Counted from the stretch's first letter, positions 1 through 6,500 are shown. The stretch is 6,694 nt of DNA from Pseudomonadota bacterium (GCA_030917225.1 JAUPVD010000118.1:1-6694); one strand, 5' to 3'. The notes: generated from the sequence alone by a model not told the origin. Numbers and translations: made by a program.

Positions 1-176
1 GAATTGCGGTCAGCCTGCTGCCGCACAGGCTGGCATGGAAGTTTGCGCAGCTGGAACGCTTCGGTTTTCCGATCCTGCTCCTTCTGTTATTTACCGGTAT
101 CCTTGGCAAGGTGCTGCTGCCAATCATGGCCGTGGTTACCGTTCTCATCGAAATGCTTTTCCAGCTACCCGGCTGA
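1..176 (+). CDS. C-terminal end of a membrane protein, probably a site-2 (M50-like) protease; 5' truncated
   Basis: This open frame enters from the left edge (first whole codon at 3) and ends at TGA 174-176, giving 57 residues. The fragment begins with a short amphipathic part (SLLPHRLAWKFAQLERFGFP). A strongly hydrophobic stretch of about 25-30 residues follows (ILLLLLFTGILG, then VLLPIMAVVTVLIEML), consistent with one or two final membrane segments. From memory, the LPxxLAWxxAxLExxGFPILLLLLFTG pattern is typical of the C-terminus of small site-2 protease family proteins, which sit just before trpS in many betaproteobacteria. The HExxH and NPxxD catalytic motifs would lie upstream, outside the window, so the protease function cannot be confirmed here. 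It ends 29 bp before trpS and is probably co-transcribed with it. Confidence 0.7.
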   Translation, partial: IAVSLLPHRLAWKFAQLERFGFPILLLLLFTGILGKVLLPIMAVVTVLIEMLFQLPG

Positions 177-205
177 TACCCAATACCTGACACGAAGCCT
201 ATCTC

Positions 206-1408
206 ATGTACCACGAACGCGTTCTTTCCGGCATGCGCCCCACGGGCAGCCTGCATCTTGGCCACTACCACGGTGTGCTCAAGAACTGGATCCGGCTTCA
301 GCACGAATACCCCTGCCTGTTCTTCGTCGCTGACTGGCATGCGCTGACGACCCACTACGACGATCCGCAGGGCATTGAAAAGGCGACCTGGGACATGGTC
401 ATCGACTGGCTGGCGGCGGGCGTCGACCCGTCGCAGGCAACGCTCTTCATCCAGTCGCAGGTGCCGGAGCACGCCGAGCTGCATCTGCTGCTGTCGATGA
501 TGACGCCACTCGGCTGGCTGGAACGTGTGCCGACCTACAAGGACCAGCAGGAGAAGCTGGAGAGCAAGGATCTGTCGACCTACGGTTTCCTTGGCTATCC
601 GCTGCTGCAGTCGGCCGACATCCTGATCTACCGTGCCGACAAGGTGCCGGTCGGTGAGGACCAGGTGCCGCACATCGAGTTTTCACGCGAGATCGCCCGC
701 CGCTTCAACCATCTCTACGGCCGCGAACCCGGCTTTGAAGACAAGGCGAAAGAGGCGGTAAAGAAACTGGGCAGCAAGCGGGCGCGTCTCTACGATCAGT
801 TGCGTACCCGCTTTCAGCAGGAGGGGGATGCCAGCGCCATCGAACGTGCCCACGCCTTACTCGATGAGGTGCAGAATCTGTCGCACGCCGACCGCGAGCG
901 TCTGTTCGGCTATCTGGAAGGTACCGGCAAGATGATCCTGGTCGAGCCGGGTGCGTTGCTGACAGAAGCCTCGCGCATGCCGGGCCTGGATGGGCAGAAG
1001 ATGTCCAAGTCCTACAACAACACGATCACCTTGCGCGAGGACGAAGCGTCCGTAACGCACAAGGTCAAGCGCATGCCGACCGATACCAACCGCGTACGTC
1101 GTACCGATCCCGGCGAGCCTGCCCGTTGCCCGGTGTGGCAACTGCATCAGGTGTATTCTGACGAAGGAACGAAGGAGTGGGTGCAGCAGGGTTGCCGTTC
1201 CGCCGGCATCGGCTGCATTGAGTGCAAGCAGCCGGTGATCGACGGCATCCTGAAGGAACAGGCGCCGATGCGCGAACGGGCGCAGACTTACCTGGATGAC
1301 CCTTCGCTGGTGCGCGCGATCATTGCCGACGGTTGCGAAAAGGCACGTGAGCTGGCGCGGGAAACGATGCGCGATGTGCGCGAGTCGATGGGCCTGAATT
1401 ACACCTGA
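206..1408 (+). CDS. trpS: Tryptophanyl-tRNA synthetase, long form with a putative Fe-S cysteine motif
   Basis: Cytosolic class Ic aminoacyl-tRNA synthetase that charges tRNA-Trp with tryptophan using ATP. The 400-residue product has the HIGH-type signature HLGH at 17-20 (context SGMRPTGSLHLGHY), the Rossmann core with YPLLQSADIL near 131-140 and VGEDQVPHIE near 149-158, and the KMSKS loop at 265-269. It is longer than the E. coli enzyme (about 334 residues). About 65 extra, mostly helical-looking residues lie between the end of the first Rossmann half (FNHLYG, 167-172) and KMSKS. The C-terminal part carries Cys308, Cys330, Cys337 and Cys340, spaced C-x21-C-x6-C-x2-C, close to the [4Fe-4S] motif described in Thermotoga maritima TrpRS. 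ATG 206 is the first possible ATG start after an in-frame TGA at 188-190, and the HIGH motif sits at the usual distance from it. No good Shine-Dalgarno sequence is visible. scpA follows after 19 bp. Confidence 0.98.
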   Translation: MYHERVLSGMRPTGSLHLGHYHGVLKNWIRLQHEYPCLFFVADWHALTTHYDDPQGIEKATWDMVIDWLAAGVDPSQATLFIQSQVPEHAELHLLLSMMTPLGWLERVPTYKDQQEKLESKDLSTYGFLGYPLLQSADILIYRADKVPVGEDQVPHIEFSREIARRFNHLYGREPGFEDKAKEAVKKLGSKRARLYDQLRTRFQQEGDASAIERAHALLDEVQNLSHADRERLFGYLEGTGKMILVEPGALLTEASRMPGLDGQKMSKSYNNTITLREDEASVTHKVKRMPTDTNRVRRTDPGEPARCPVWQLHQVYSDEGTKEWVQQGCRSAGIGCIECKQPVIDGILKEQAPMRERAQTYLDDPSLVRAIIADGCEKARELARETMRDVRESMGLNYT

Positions 1409-1427
1409 ATTTCCCTGACCGCACTTA

Positions 1428-2357
1428 ATGAACGAAAACGAGATCCTCGAACTGACAGGCGATGTACCGGAGACGGTAGCGGTACCGGACCATGTCGCTC
1501 GCATCTACGGCGAGCCGCTGGCGCAGCTGCCGCTGGATCTCTACATCCCGCCGGACGCCATGGCGGTGATGCTGGATGCGTTCGAAGGTCCGCTGGACTT
1601 GCTGCTCTACCTGATCCGCAAGGCCAACATCAATGTCCTCGATATCCCGATGGCGCCGCTGACGCGCCAGTATCTGGATTATGTCGAAGCCATGCGTTCG
1701 CACAACCTCGAACTGGCGGCCGACTATCTGGTGATGGCGGCGATGCTGATCGAGATCAAGTCGCGCATGTTGCTGCCACGGCCGAAGGCCGCCGAAGGCG
1801 CCGAGGTCGAGGATCCACGCGCCGAACTGGTGCGACGTCTGATCGAATACGAGCAGATGAAGCTTGCATCGGCCAAGCTGGATGCGCTGCCGCAGGTCGA
1901 GCGGGATTTTGCCTGGGTGGAAGTGTGGGTCGAAAAATCGATGGAGCAGCGCTTTCCCGATGTCTGCGTCGCCGACCTGCAGCAGGCCTGGGGCGCCATC
2001 CTGCGTCAGGCCAAGCTGCATACGCACCACCGCGTCAACCGCGAGGAGCTGTCGGTGCGCGAGCACATGGGCATCATCCTGCGCGAGTTGCGGTCCGCCG
2101 ATGGATTCGTCGAATTCGTCCGCATGTTCGACGCGGAGATGGGCGTGGCGGGCATTGTTGTGCATTTCCTGGCGATGCTTGAGCTGGCGCGCGAGCATCT
2201 GGTGGAAATTACCCAAACCGAAGCATTTGATCCGATTTACGTGAGGTTGTCCGATGGAAGAGTCACGGAACCGTCTGAGGGAAGAGCAGTTGATGCTGCC
2301 GGAGATTCCGGAGCCGAAACTGCCACCGGCGATCCCGCCGAGCGCGACGCCGGATAA
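1428..2357 (+). CDS. scpA: Segregation and condensation protein A (kleisin of Smc-ScpAB)
   Basis: ScpA is the kleisin subunit that closes the Smc ring and, with ScpB, forms the bacterial condensin acting on the nucleoid during chromosome segregation. The 309-residue product has the family hallmark [14 protein letters not shown] (52-65), followed by the N-terminal helical domain that binds the Smc neck, with [18 protein letters not shown] (100-117). An acidic linker sits around 121-130. The C-terminal winged helix that binds the Smc head ends near [10 protein letters not shown] (267-276). About 45 residues before the FEGPLDLL motif form a longer N-terminal lead than in Bacillus ScpA. An in-frame TGA at 1416-1418 makes ATG 1428 the first ATG available. 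No clear Shine-Dalgarno is seen, suggesting coupling to trpS. The last 34 residues (276-309, rich in Gly, Ala, Asp, Glu) lie entirely inside the 104-bp overlap with scpB and look non-conserved. Confidence 0.95.
   Translation: MNENEILELTGDVPETVAVPDHVARIYGEPLAQLPLDLYIPPDAMAVMLDAFEGPLDLLLYLIRKANINVLDIPMAPLTRQYLDYVEAMRSHNLELAADYLVMAAMLIEIKSRMLLPRPKAAEGAEVEDPRAELVRRLIEYEQMKLASAKLDALPQVERDFAWVEVWVEKSMEQRFPDVCVADLQQAWGAILRQAKLHTHHRVNREELSVREHMGIILRELRSADGFVEFVRMFDAEMGVAGIVVHFLAMLELAREHLVEITQTEAFDPIYVRLSDGRVTEPSEGRAVDAAGDSGAETATGDPAERDAG
2243..2246 (+). promoter_or_regulatory. Shine-Dalgarno GAGG supporting the upstream scpB start
   Basis: GAGG lies within the scpA coding sequence, 7 nt before ATG 2254. 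It favours this start over ATG 2293, although GAGGGA at 2277-2282 serves the latter almost equally well. The choice decides whether the scpA/scpB overlap is 104 or 65 bp. Confidence 0.5.
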
Positions 2358-2892
2358 TCCCGCCGATATCAAGCGGGTTCTCGAAGCCGCACTGTTCGCT
2401 GCGCAGCAGCCGCTGACGGTGGGCGAGTTGCGCAAGATGTTCATCGAGGAGATTGGCGCCGATCTGGTGCGCAAGCTACTCGACGAACTGCGCGAGGAAT
2501 GGGCGGCGCGTTCGGTCGAACTGGTGCAACTGGCGAGTGGCTGGCGCTTTCGTACCCGGGCGGAGTATCTTCCATATCTGGGTCGCCTGAATCCGGAAAA
2601 ACCGCCGAAGTATTCGCGGGCGGTTCTGGAAACGCTGGCTATCATCGCCTATCGTCAACCGGTGACGCGTGGTGATATTGAGGACATTCGCGGCGTTTCT
2701 GTCGCAACGCAGGTTATCAAGGTGCTTGAGGAACGTGGCTGGGTCGATGCCGTCGGGCATCGCGATACGCCCGGCCGTCCGGCGCTTTTTGCCACCACGA
2801 AAAAATTTCTCGACGACCTCGGGCTGCGCAGCCTGACCGAGTTGCCGCCACTGGAACAAATCAATCAAGCTCTGGAACTGGCCGATGGCTAA
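2254..2892 (+). CDS. scpB: Segregation and condensation protein B (Smc-ScpAB)
   Basis: ScpB is the tandem winged-helix (KITE) partner that dimerises and binds the ScpA linker in the Smc-ScpAB condensin. The 212-residue product has a Pro-rich N-terminal lead (about 1-36). The first winged helix starts at [20 protein letters not shown] (37-56), and the second contains [20 protein letters not shown] (121-140) and the family signature [19 protein letters not shown] (146-164). [18 protein letters not shown] follows (174-191). The chosen ATG 2254 has GAGG at 2243-2246, 7 nt upstream. A second ATG at 2293 (residue 14) also has GAGGGA upstream (2277-2282), 10 nt away, and is a real alternative because the conserved domain starts later. 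Translation is probably coupled to scpA, whose end it overlaps. The stop codon overlaps the rluB start. Confidence 0.95.
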   Translation: MEESRNRLREEQLMLPEIPEPKLPPAIPPSATPDNPADIKRVLEAALFAAQQPLTVGELRKMFIEEIGADLVRKLLDELREEWAARSVELVQLASGWRFRTRAEYLPYLGRLNPEKPPKYSRAVLETLAIIAYRQPVTRGDIEDIRGVSVATQVIKVLEERGWVDAVGHRDTPGRPALFATTKKFLDDLGLRSLTELPPLEQINQALELADG

Positions 2893-4396
2893 CAAATCTC
2901 GTCGTACCCCTTTTCGTCCGCCACAAGGCTCTCCTTCCGAGGCGCAAGACGCTTCGACTCAACCACCGGTCGAGGCCGGGGAGGGGGGCGTCAGGGAGGC
3001 TGGAGAACAGCAGCCCCGCTCACGCGAGCGCCGGGCGCCGCGTGGCGCGGCCAATACGCCGATTCCAGGTGGTCGTCGCGGGCGCACCGGCGTTGCCGCG
3101 CAGGCGACCCCCGAGCGCCTGCACAAGGTGCTCGCCCAGTCCGGCATCGGCTCACGCCGCGACATGGAAGACATGATCATTTCCGGCCGCGTCAGCGTAA
3201 ACGGTCTGCCCGCCCATGTGGGCCAACTGGTTGGGCCGTCAGACCGCATCAAGGTCAATGGCAAGCTCGTGCACGTGAAGTTTTCCGGCCGTCTGCCGCG
3301 CGTGGTGCTGTATCACAAGCCGGAGGGCGAGATCGTTTCTCGGGACGATCCGGAAGGCCGCGAAACCGTTTTTGACGCACTGCCGCGGATGAACGGCGGG
3401 CGCTGGATCGCCGTCGGGCGACTGGACTTCAACACCAGCGGCCTGCTGCTGTTCACGTCGTCGGGAGAGCTGGCCAACCGGCTGATGCATCCCCGTTACG
3501 AGATGGTTCGGGAGTACGCCGTGCGTGTTCTCGGCGAAATTTCCGAGGAAAAGCTGGAGCAGTTGCGCGAAGGGATCGAACTCGAAGACGGTCCGGCGCA
3601 TTTCGACATGATCGAGGAGGGCGGTGGCGAAGGTGCCAATCACTGGTATCGGGTGAGCCTCAGTGAAGGCCGCAATCGGGAAGTGCGGCGCATGTTCGAA
3701 GCTGTTGGCACCACTGTCAGCCGATTGATTCGTGTTCGCTATGGTCCATTCCTGCTGCCGCCGTACCTGAAGCGCGGCAAGATACGAGAGCTGGAAGACA
3801 GCGAAGTGGAAACCCTGATGCGCACCGTTGGTCTTGCGCAGGGCAAAGGCGGCGGCCCACGCGGCAACGTGCGCGAGCAACGCAGTGGCGAAGCCGATGG
3901 CAACCGGGCGCCACGGCAGTCTGCGCCGGTCGACGAGGATGAGGACGAAGTCGATGGTAACCGCGCACCGCCTGTTTCCGCCCCTCGGGGTGATCGTCAG
4001 AGATCCGGGAGAACTGGTGAGGGCAGCCGCGATGGTCGTCGTCCGGAAGGTGGCCGTGCCGGGGGTCCGAGAGGGAAATCTGGAGGGAAATCGGCTGGTG
4101 GTGCATCGGCTGGCGGTGCTTCGGCGGGAGGTAGTCGCCCGTTGGGTTCGCCGCTGCGAGTAGTCGACGGCAACCGGGCTGATGGTAATCGGGCCGATGG
4201 CAACCGTTCGCAGCGATCAGGTTCCCCTCGCCGTGAAAACAGCTCCCGCGACAGCACTTCGCCGCCGCGCGAGGTTGATGGCAACCGGGCGGCGCCAGAA
4301 GGTCGTGGTCGCCCAAGTGGCCGGCCACAGGGGCAGGGTGGCCATGCAGGTTCGGGTGGAAAACCGGCCGGGGGTCGTCGCCAGCGATCGCGCTGA
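2885..4396 (+). CDS. rluB: 23S rRNA pseudouridine synthase RluB with long low-complexity tails
   Basis: RsuA/RluB-family enzyme. In E. coli RluB isomerises U2605 of 23S rRNA, so a role in 50S maturation is expected. The product has 503 residues, against about 290 in E. coli. Residues 1-75 form an Arg/Pro/Gly/Glu-rich, probably disordered lead. An S4 RNA-binding domain follows ([20 protein letters not shown], 77-96, to about 130). The catalytic domain has [13 protein letters not shown] at 178-190, with Asp181 as the expected nucleophile, [15 protein letters not shown] at 201-215 and [14 protein letters not shown] at 262-275. The fold ends near residue 315. Residues about 318-503 form a Gly/Arg/Ser-rich, disordered-looking tail with an acidic patch (VDEDEDEVD, 349-357), six DGNR copies, three SAGGA-type units and RG-rich stretches. 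The start overlaps the scpB stop by 8 bp (ATGGCTAA), indicating translational coupling. Enzyme identity is firm; the tail's function is unknown. Confidence 0.96.
   Translation: MANKSRRTPFRPPQGSPSEAQDASTQPPVEAGEGGVREAGEQQPRSRERRAPRGAANTPIPGGRRGRTGVAAQATPERLHKVLAQSGIGSRRDMEDMIISGRVSVNGLPAHVGQLVGPSDRIKVNGKLVHVKFSGRLPRVVLYHKPEGEIVSRDDPEGRETVFDALPRMNGGRWIAVGRLDFNTSGLLLFTSSGELANRLMHPRYEMVREYAVRVLGEISEEKLEQLREGIELEDGPAHFDMIEEGGGEGANHWYRVSLSEGRNREVRRMFEAVGTTVSRLIRVRYGPFLLPPYLKRGKIRELEDSEVETLMRTVGLAQGKGGGPRGNVREQRSGEADGNRAPRQSAPVDEDEDEVDGNRAPPVSAPRGDRQRSGRTGEGSRDGRRPEGGRAGGPRGKSGGKSAGGASAGGASAGGSRPLGSPLRVVDGNRADGNRADGNRSQRSGSPRRENSSRDSTSPPREVDGNRAAPEGRGRPSGRPQGQGGHAGSGGKPAGGRRQRSR
4091..4135 (+). repeat. 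Three tandem 15-nt SAGGA units in the RluB tail
   Basis: Three consecutive 15-nt units encode [10 protein letters not shown] and SAGGS (RluB residues 403-417). They begin TCGGCTGGT, TCGGCTGGC and TCGGCGGGA, so they differ mainly at third positions. A related KSGGK stretch precedes them. This looks like slippage or duplication within a flexible Gly/Ser linker. Confidence 0.85.
4166..4210 (+). repeat. Three tandem 15-nt DGNRA units
   Basis: Three adjacent 15-nt units at 4166, 4181 and 4196 encode [10 protein letters not shown] and DGNRS (RluB residues 428-442). They are the tandem cluster within the wider set of six DGNR copies. The DNA units differ at several third positions, so they are not a very recent identical expansion. 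Confidence 0.9.
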
Positions 4397-4415
4397 CATG
4401 AAACGGAGGCTTTCT

Positions 4416-4446
4416 GGGAGGTTGCGCTGCAATAGCGTTGCCTCCC
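4416..4446 (+). terminator. Imperfect hairpin 20 bp after rluB; possible weak terminator
   Basis: The left arm GGGAGGTTGCGCT (4416-4428) and right arm AGCGTTGCCTCCC (4434-4446) pair through six GC-rich pairs, two wobble pairs, one T-T mismatch and four further pairs. The loop is 5 nt. The stem is strong, but no T-run follows (GGAGGGCTTTA), so it is not a classic intrinsic terminator. It may protect the 3' end of the rluB mRNA or help termination. Its right arm also contains the putative -35 box of the rimP promoter. Confidence 0.5.
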
Positions 4447-4467
4447 GGAGGGCTTTACCGCTATAAT
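4438..4467 (+). promoter_or_regulatory. Sigma70-type promoter for rimP-nusA-infB
   Basis: A perfect -10 box TATAAT (4462-4467) lies 18 bp downstream of TTGCCT (4438-4443), which matches four of six bases of the -35 consensus. Transcription would start near 4473-4475, giving a leader of about 70 nt before rimP. This is the only convincing promoter in the window, and it stands exactly where the operon would need one. No extended -10 TG is present. Confidence 0.75.
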
Positions 4468-4473
4468 TCTACG

Positions 4474-4545
4474 GTTTCTTCCGCCGGCAGTTGAGGCAGG
4501 GGCTTTTTTTGGATGGGCATTGTGCCCATTTTTTATTTGTAGCGC
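4474..4545 (+). ncRNA. Putative rimP mRNA leader with attenuator-like structure
   Basis: The predicted 5' leader contains, in order, a weaker stem-loop (CCGCC 4481-4485 with GGCAGG 4495-4500, bulged A), a run of seven T (4504-4510), a perfect hairpin with a second U-run (4513-4534), and the rimP start at 4546. GGGC at 4500-4503 could pair with GCCC at 4524-4527 in place of the hairpin's own left arm, which would allow a switch between terminator and antiterminator forms. A structured rimP leader is an established RNA class in enterobacteria. Whether this one is homologous is unknown. Confidence 0.45.
4513..4534 (+). terminator. Intrinsic-terminator-like hairpin in the rimP leader
   Basis: ATGGGCA (4513-4519) and TGCCCAT (4523-4529) form a perfect 7-bp stem with loop TTG, or a 6-bp stem with a 5-nt loop. 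Positions 4529-4534 are six T, continuing as ATTT. The form is that of a short rho-independent terminator, but it lies between the promoter and the rimP start. That suggests attenuation, or a short transcript of about 60 nt, rather than simple end-of-gene termination. Confidence 0.65.
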
Positions 4546-4986
4546 ATGAATCTACACGAACTGATCGAAAAAACTGTTACTGGTCTGGGTTACGAGCTGG
4601 TCGACCTGGAGATGAGCCCGCGTGCGCGGGTGCTGCGCATCTTCATCGACAAGCCGGAAAATGCCCGCGGCGTCAATATCGACGATTGCGTTGCCGTCAG
4701 CAATCAGCTGTCGCGCGTGCTGATGGTCGAAAACATCGACTACGACCGGCTCGAAGTCTCGTCGCCGGGGCTGGATCGCCCGCTCAAGAAGGCGTCGGAC
4801 TACGAGCGCTTTGCCGGTTCGGAAGTTCATCTCAAGCTGCGAATTCCCTTCAACGGTCGTCGCAATTTCAATGGTGTCCTGCAGGGTTTGCAGGATGGCA
4901 AGGTACGCCTCGTGCTCGATTCGGGCGAGGCAGAACTGGATCTGGGCAACATCGAACGTGCCCGGCTGGTCCCCAAGTTCGACTGA
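4546..4986 (+). CDS. rimP: Ribosome maturation factor RimP
   Basis: RimP binds the 30S precursor and assists assembly of the small ribosomal subunit in the cytosol. The 146-residue product has normal family length and the family's conserved blocks: LGYELVDLEM (14-23), LRIFIDKPENARGVNIDDCV (30-49), and SNQLSRVL with LEVSSPGLDRPLKK (69-82). An SH3-like C-terminal half contains FNGVLQGLQDGKVRLVLDSG and ends ARLVPKFD. ATG 4546 is the first available start, because an in-frame TAG stands at 4540-4542. There is no recognisable Shine-Dalgarno. The sequence just upstream is a terminator-like hairpin and a U-rich stretch, so initiation may be regulated or rely on unstructured U-rich RNA. It is the first gene of rimP-nusA-infB; nusA follows after 35 bp. 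Confidence 0.97.
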   Translation: MNLHELIEKTVTGLGYELVDLEMSPRARVLRIFIDKPENARGVNIDDCVAVSNQLSRVLMVENIDYDRLEVSSPGLDRPLKKASDYERFAGSEVHLKLRIPFNGRRNFNGVLQGLQDGKVRLVLDSGEAELDLGNIERARLVPKFD

Positions 4987-5005
4987 ACTTGTTGGACTCA
5001 GATTT

Positions 5006-5011
5006 AGGAGG
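5006..5011 (+). promoter_or_regulatory. Strong Shine-Dalgarno of nusA
   Basis: AGGAGG, embedded in TTAGGAGGT, lies 10 nt before ATG 5022. It is by far the best ribosome binding site in the window and contrasts with the missing one at rimP. This suggests NusA is made at a higher rate per transcript than RimP. Confidence 0.9.
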
Positions 5012-5021
5012 TTAGAAAAGA

Positions 5022-6494
5022 ATGAGCCGCGAAATTCTGCTGCTGGTTGACGCCCTGGCGCGTGAAAAGAACGTTTCCAAGGACATCGTCTTTGGTGCCC
5101 TCGAACTGGCACTGGCCTCGGCCACCAAGAAGCGCATCCATGACGAAGCGGATGTGCGTATCGCCATCGATCGCGAAACCGGTGAGTTTGAAAGCTTCCG
5201 CCGCTGGGAAGTCATGGCCGACGACGACTTCGAGAACGAACACGTGCAAGTGCCGATTTCGGCTGCGCTGGTCGAGGATCCCGAGTTCCAGGTCGGCGAC
5301 TTCATCGAAGAACCGCTGGAGCCGATCGATTTCGGCCGTATCGGTGCCCAGGCCGCCAAGCAGGTGATCCTGCAGAAGATCCGCGATGCCGAGCGCGAGC
5401 AGATCCTGAACGACTTCCTGGAGCGTGAGGAGCACCTTGTTTCCGGCACCATCAAGCGCATGGAACGCGGCAACGCGATTCTTGAATCGGGCAAGGTCGA
5501 GGCGCTGTTGCCGCGCGACCAGATGATTCCGAAGGAAAACCTGCGCATCGGCGACCGCATCAAGGCCTACCTGTTGAAGATTGATCGTCAGGCCCGTGGC
5601 CCGCAACTGATCCTGTCGCGTACGGCACCGGAATTCATTGCCAAGCTCTTTGAGCTGGAAGTGCCGGAAATCGAAGATGGCCTGATGGAGATCAAGGCTG
5701 CTGCCCGCGACGCCGGCATGCGCGCCAAGATTGCCGTCAAGTCGAACGACCAGCGTATCGACCCGATCGGTACCTGTGTCGGCCTGCGTGGCGCCCGTGT
5801 TCAGGCGGTGACCAACGAGCTGGCTGGCGAGCGTGTCGATATCGTGCTGTGGTCCGCCGATCCCGCCCAGTTTGTTGTTGGCGCGCTGGCCCCTGCTGAA
5901 GTTTCTTCCATCGTCGTCGATGAGGAAAAGCACAGCATGGACGTGGTGGTTGATGAAGATAACCTGGCCATCGCCATCGGCCGTGGCGGCCAGAACGTGC
6001 GCCTGGCCTCCGAGCTGACCGGCTGGACGATCAACCTGATGACCGAAGAAGAGTCGCAGAAGAAATCGGAAGCTGAAACCGCCGGCCTGCGCGTGCTCTT
6101 CATGGAAAAGCTCGATGTCGACGAGGAAGTGGCCAACATCCTGATCGAGGAAGGCTTCTCCGGTCTGGAAGAAATCGCCTACGTGCCGCTGCACGAGATG
6201 CTCGAGATTGATGCCTTTGACGAAGCTACCGTGCAGGAGCTGCGTGAGCGTGCCCGCAACGTGCTGCTGACGGAGGCAATCGTTACCGAAGAGCAGCTCG
6301 AAGGTGTCGACGAAGCGATGATCAACATCGAAGGCATGGATAAGAGCCTGGCTGCCCAGTTGGCTGGCAAGGGCGTCAAGACACTGGACGATCTCGCCGA
6401 CCTCGCAGTCGACGAATTGACGGAAATGACCGGCATTGATGCCGACCGAGCAAAACAGCTGATCACCAACGCGCGCGCGCACTGGTTCGAATAA
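5022..6494 (+). CDS. nusA: Transcription elongation/termination factor NusA
   Basis: NusA binds RNA polymerase, affects pausing and intrinsic termination, and takes part in antitermination complexes on rRNA operons. The 490-residue product matches the E. coli length (about 495) with all domains in order. These are the N-terminal polymerase-binding domain (1 to about 125, starting [20 protein letters not shown]), S1 (about 135-200, [12 protein letters not shown] at 139-150), KH1 (about 203-290, with GLRG at 254-257 in [17 protein letters not shown]), and KH2 (about 300-350, with GRGG at 320-323). Two acidic helix-hairpin repeats follow (about 363-415 and 435-488). Two C-terminal repeats are usual in gamma- and betaproteobacteria but are missing in Bacillus. 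The start is fixed by the strong AGGAGG and by the conserved N-terminus. In E. coli NusA represses its own operon, so autoregulation through the leader at 4474-4545 is possible but not shown. Confidence 0.99.
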   Translation: MSREILLLVDALAREKNVSKDIVFGALELALASATKKRIHDEADVRIAIDRETGEFESFRRWEVMADDDFENEHVQVPISAALVEDPEFQVGDFIEEPLEPIDFGRIGAQAAKQVILQKIRDAEREQILNDFLEREEHLVSGTIKRMERGNAILESGKVEALLPRDQMIPKENLRIGDRIKAYLLKIDRQARGPQLILSRTAPEFIAKLFELEVPEIEDGLMEIKAAARDAGMRAKIAVKSNDQRIDPIGTCVGLRGARVQAVTNELAGERVDIVLWSADPAQFVVGALAPAEVSSIVVDEEKHSMDVVVDEDNLAIAIGRGGQNVRLASELTGWTINLMTEEESQKKSEAETAGLRVLFMEKLDVDEEVANILIEEGFSGLEEIAYVPLHEMLEIDAFDEATVQELRERARNVLLTEAIVTEEQLEGVDEAMINIEGMDKSLAAQLAGKGVKTLDDLADLAVDELTEMTGIDADRAKQLITNARAHWFE

Positions 6495-6500
6495 GCAACA

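Larger units (their letters stand above)
3896..4291 (+). repeat. Six dispersed DGNR(A) peptide repeats in the RluB tail
   Basis: The 12-15 nt unit encoding DGNR(A) starts at 3896, 3953, 4166, 4181, 4196 and 4277 (RluB residues 338, 357, 428, 433, 438 and 465), always in the same frame. The first two copies extend to DGNRAPxxSAP. Several are preceded by EV or VV. The codons vary synonymously (GAT/GAC, GGC/GGT, AAC/AAT, CGG/CGC/CGT), so the peptide is better conserved than the DNA. Confidence 0.9.

Noticed and set aside
2270..2280. CCGTCTGAGG, resembling the neisserial DNA uptake sequence
   Set aside because: It is not an exact match, only one copy was noticed, and it falls in coding sequence. 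Nothing else points to Neisseriaceae.
1425..2645. Long open frame on the minus strand (about 406 codons) opposite scpA and scpB
   Set aside because: It lies antisense to two genes with clear family motifs. Its translation is low in recognisable structure and rich in Arg, His and Gln, typical of the reverse strand of GC-rich genes.
3717..4328. Minus-strand open frame opposite the RluB tail with repeated Cys-His and Pro residues
   Set aside because: Its apparent repeats are the reverse reading of the DGNR and SAGGA units, and no ribosome site or family resemblance is seen. The + strand frame continues a firmly identified gene.
4384..4391. Palindrome GCGATCGC at the end of rluB
   Set aside because: Only this copy was noticed. 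A single 8-bp GC-rich palindrome is expected by chance and is not evidence for a repeat family or protein site.
4397..4545. Possible tRNA gene before rimP, as metY precedes rimP in E. coli
   Set aside because: I see no cloverleaf arms, T-loop motif or CCA end in this 149-bp stretch.
4491..5015. Alternative + frame of 174 codons overlapping rimP
   Set aside because: RimP in the other frame has all family motifs. This frame runs through the leader hairpin and gives a composition typical of an off-frame reading.
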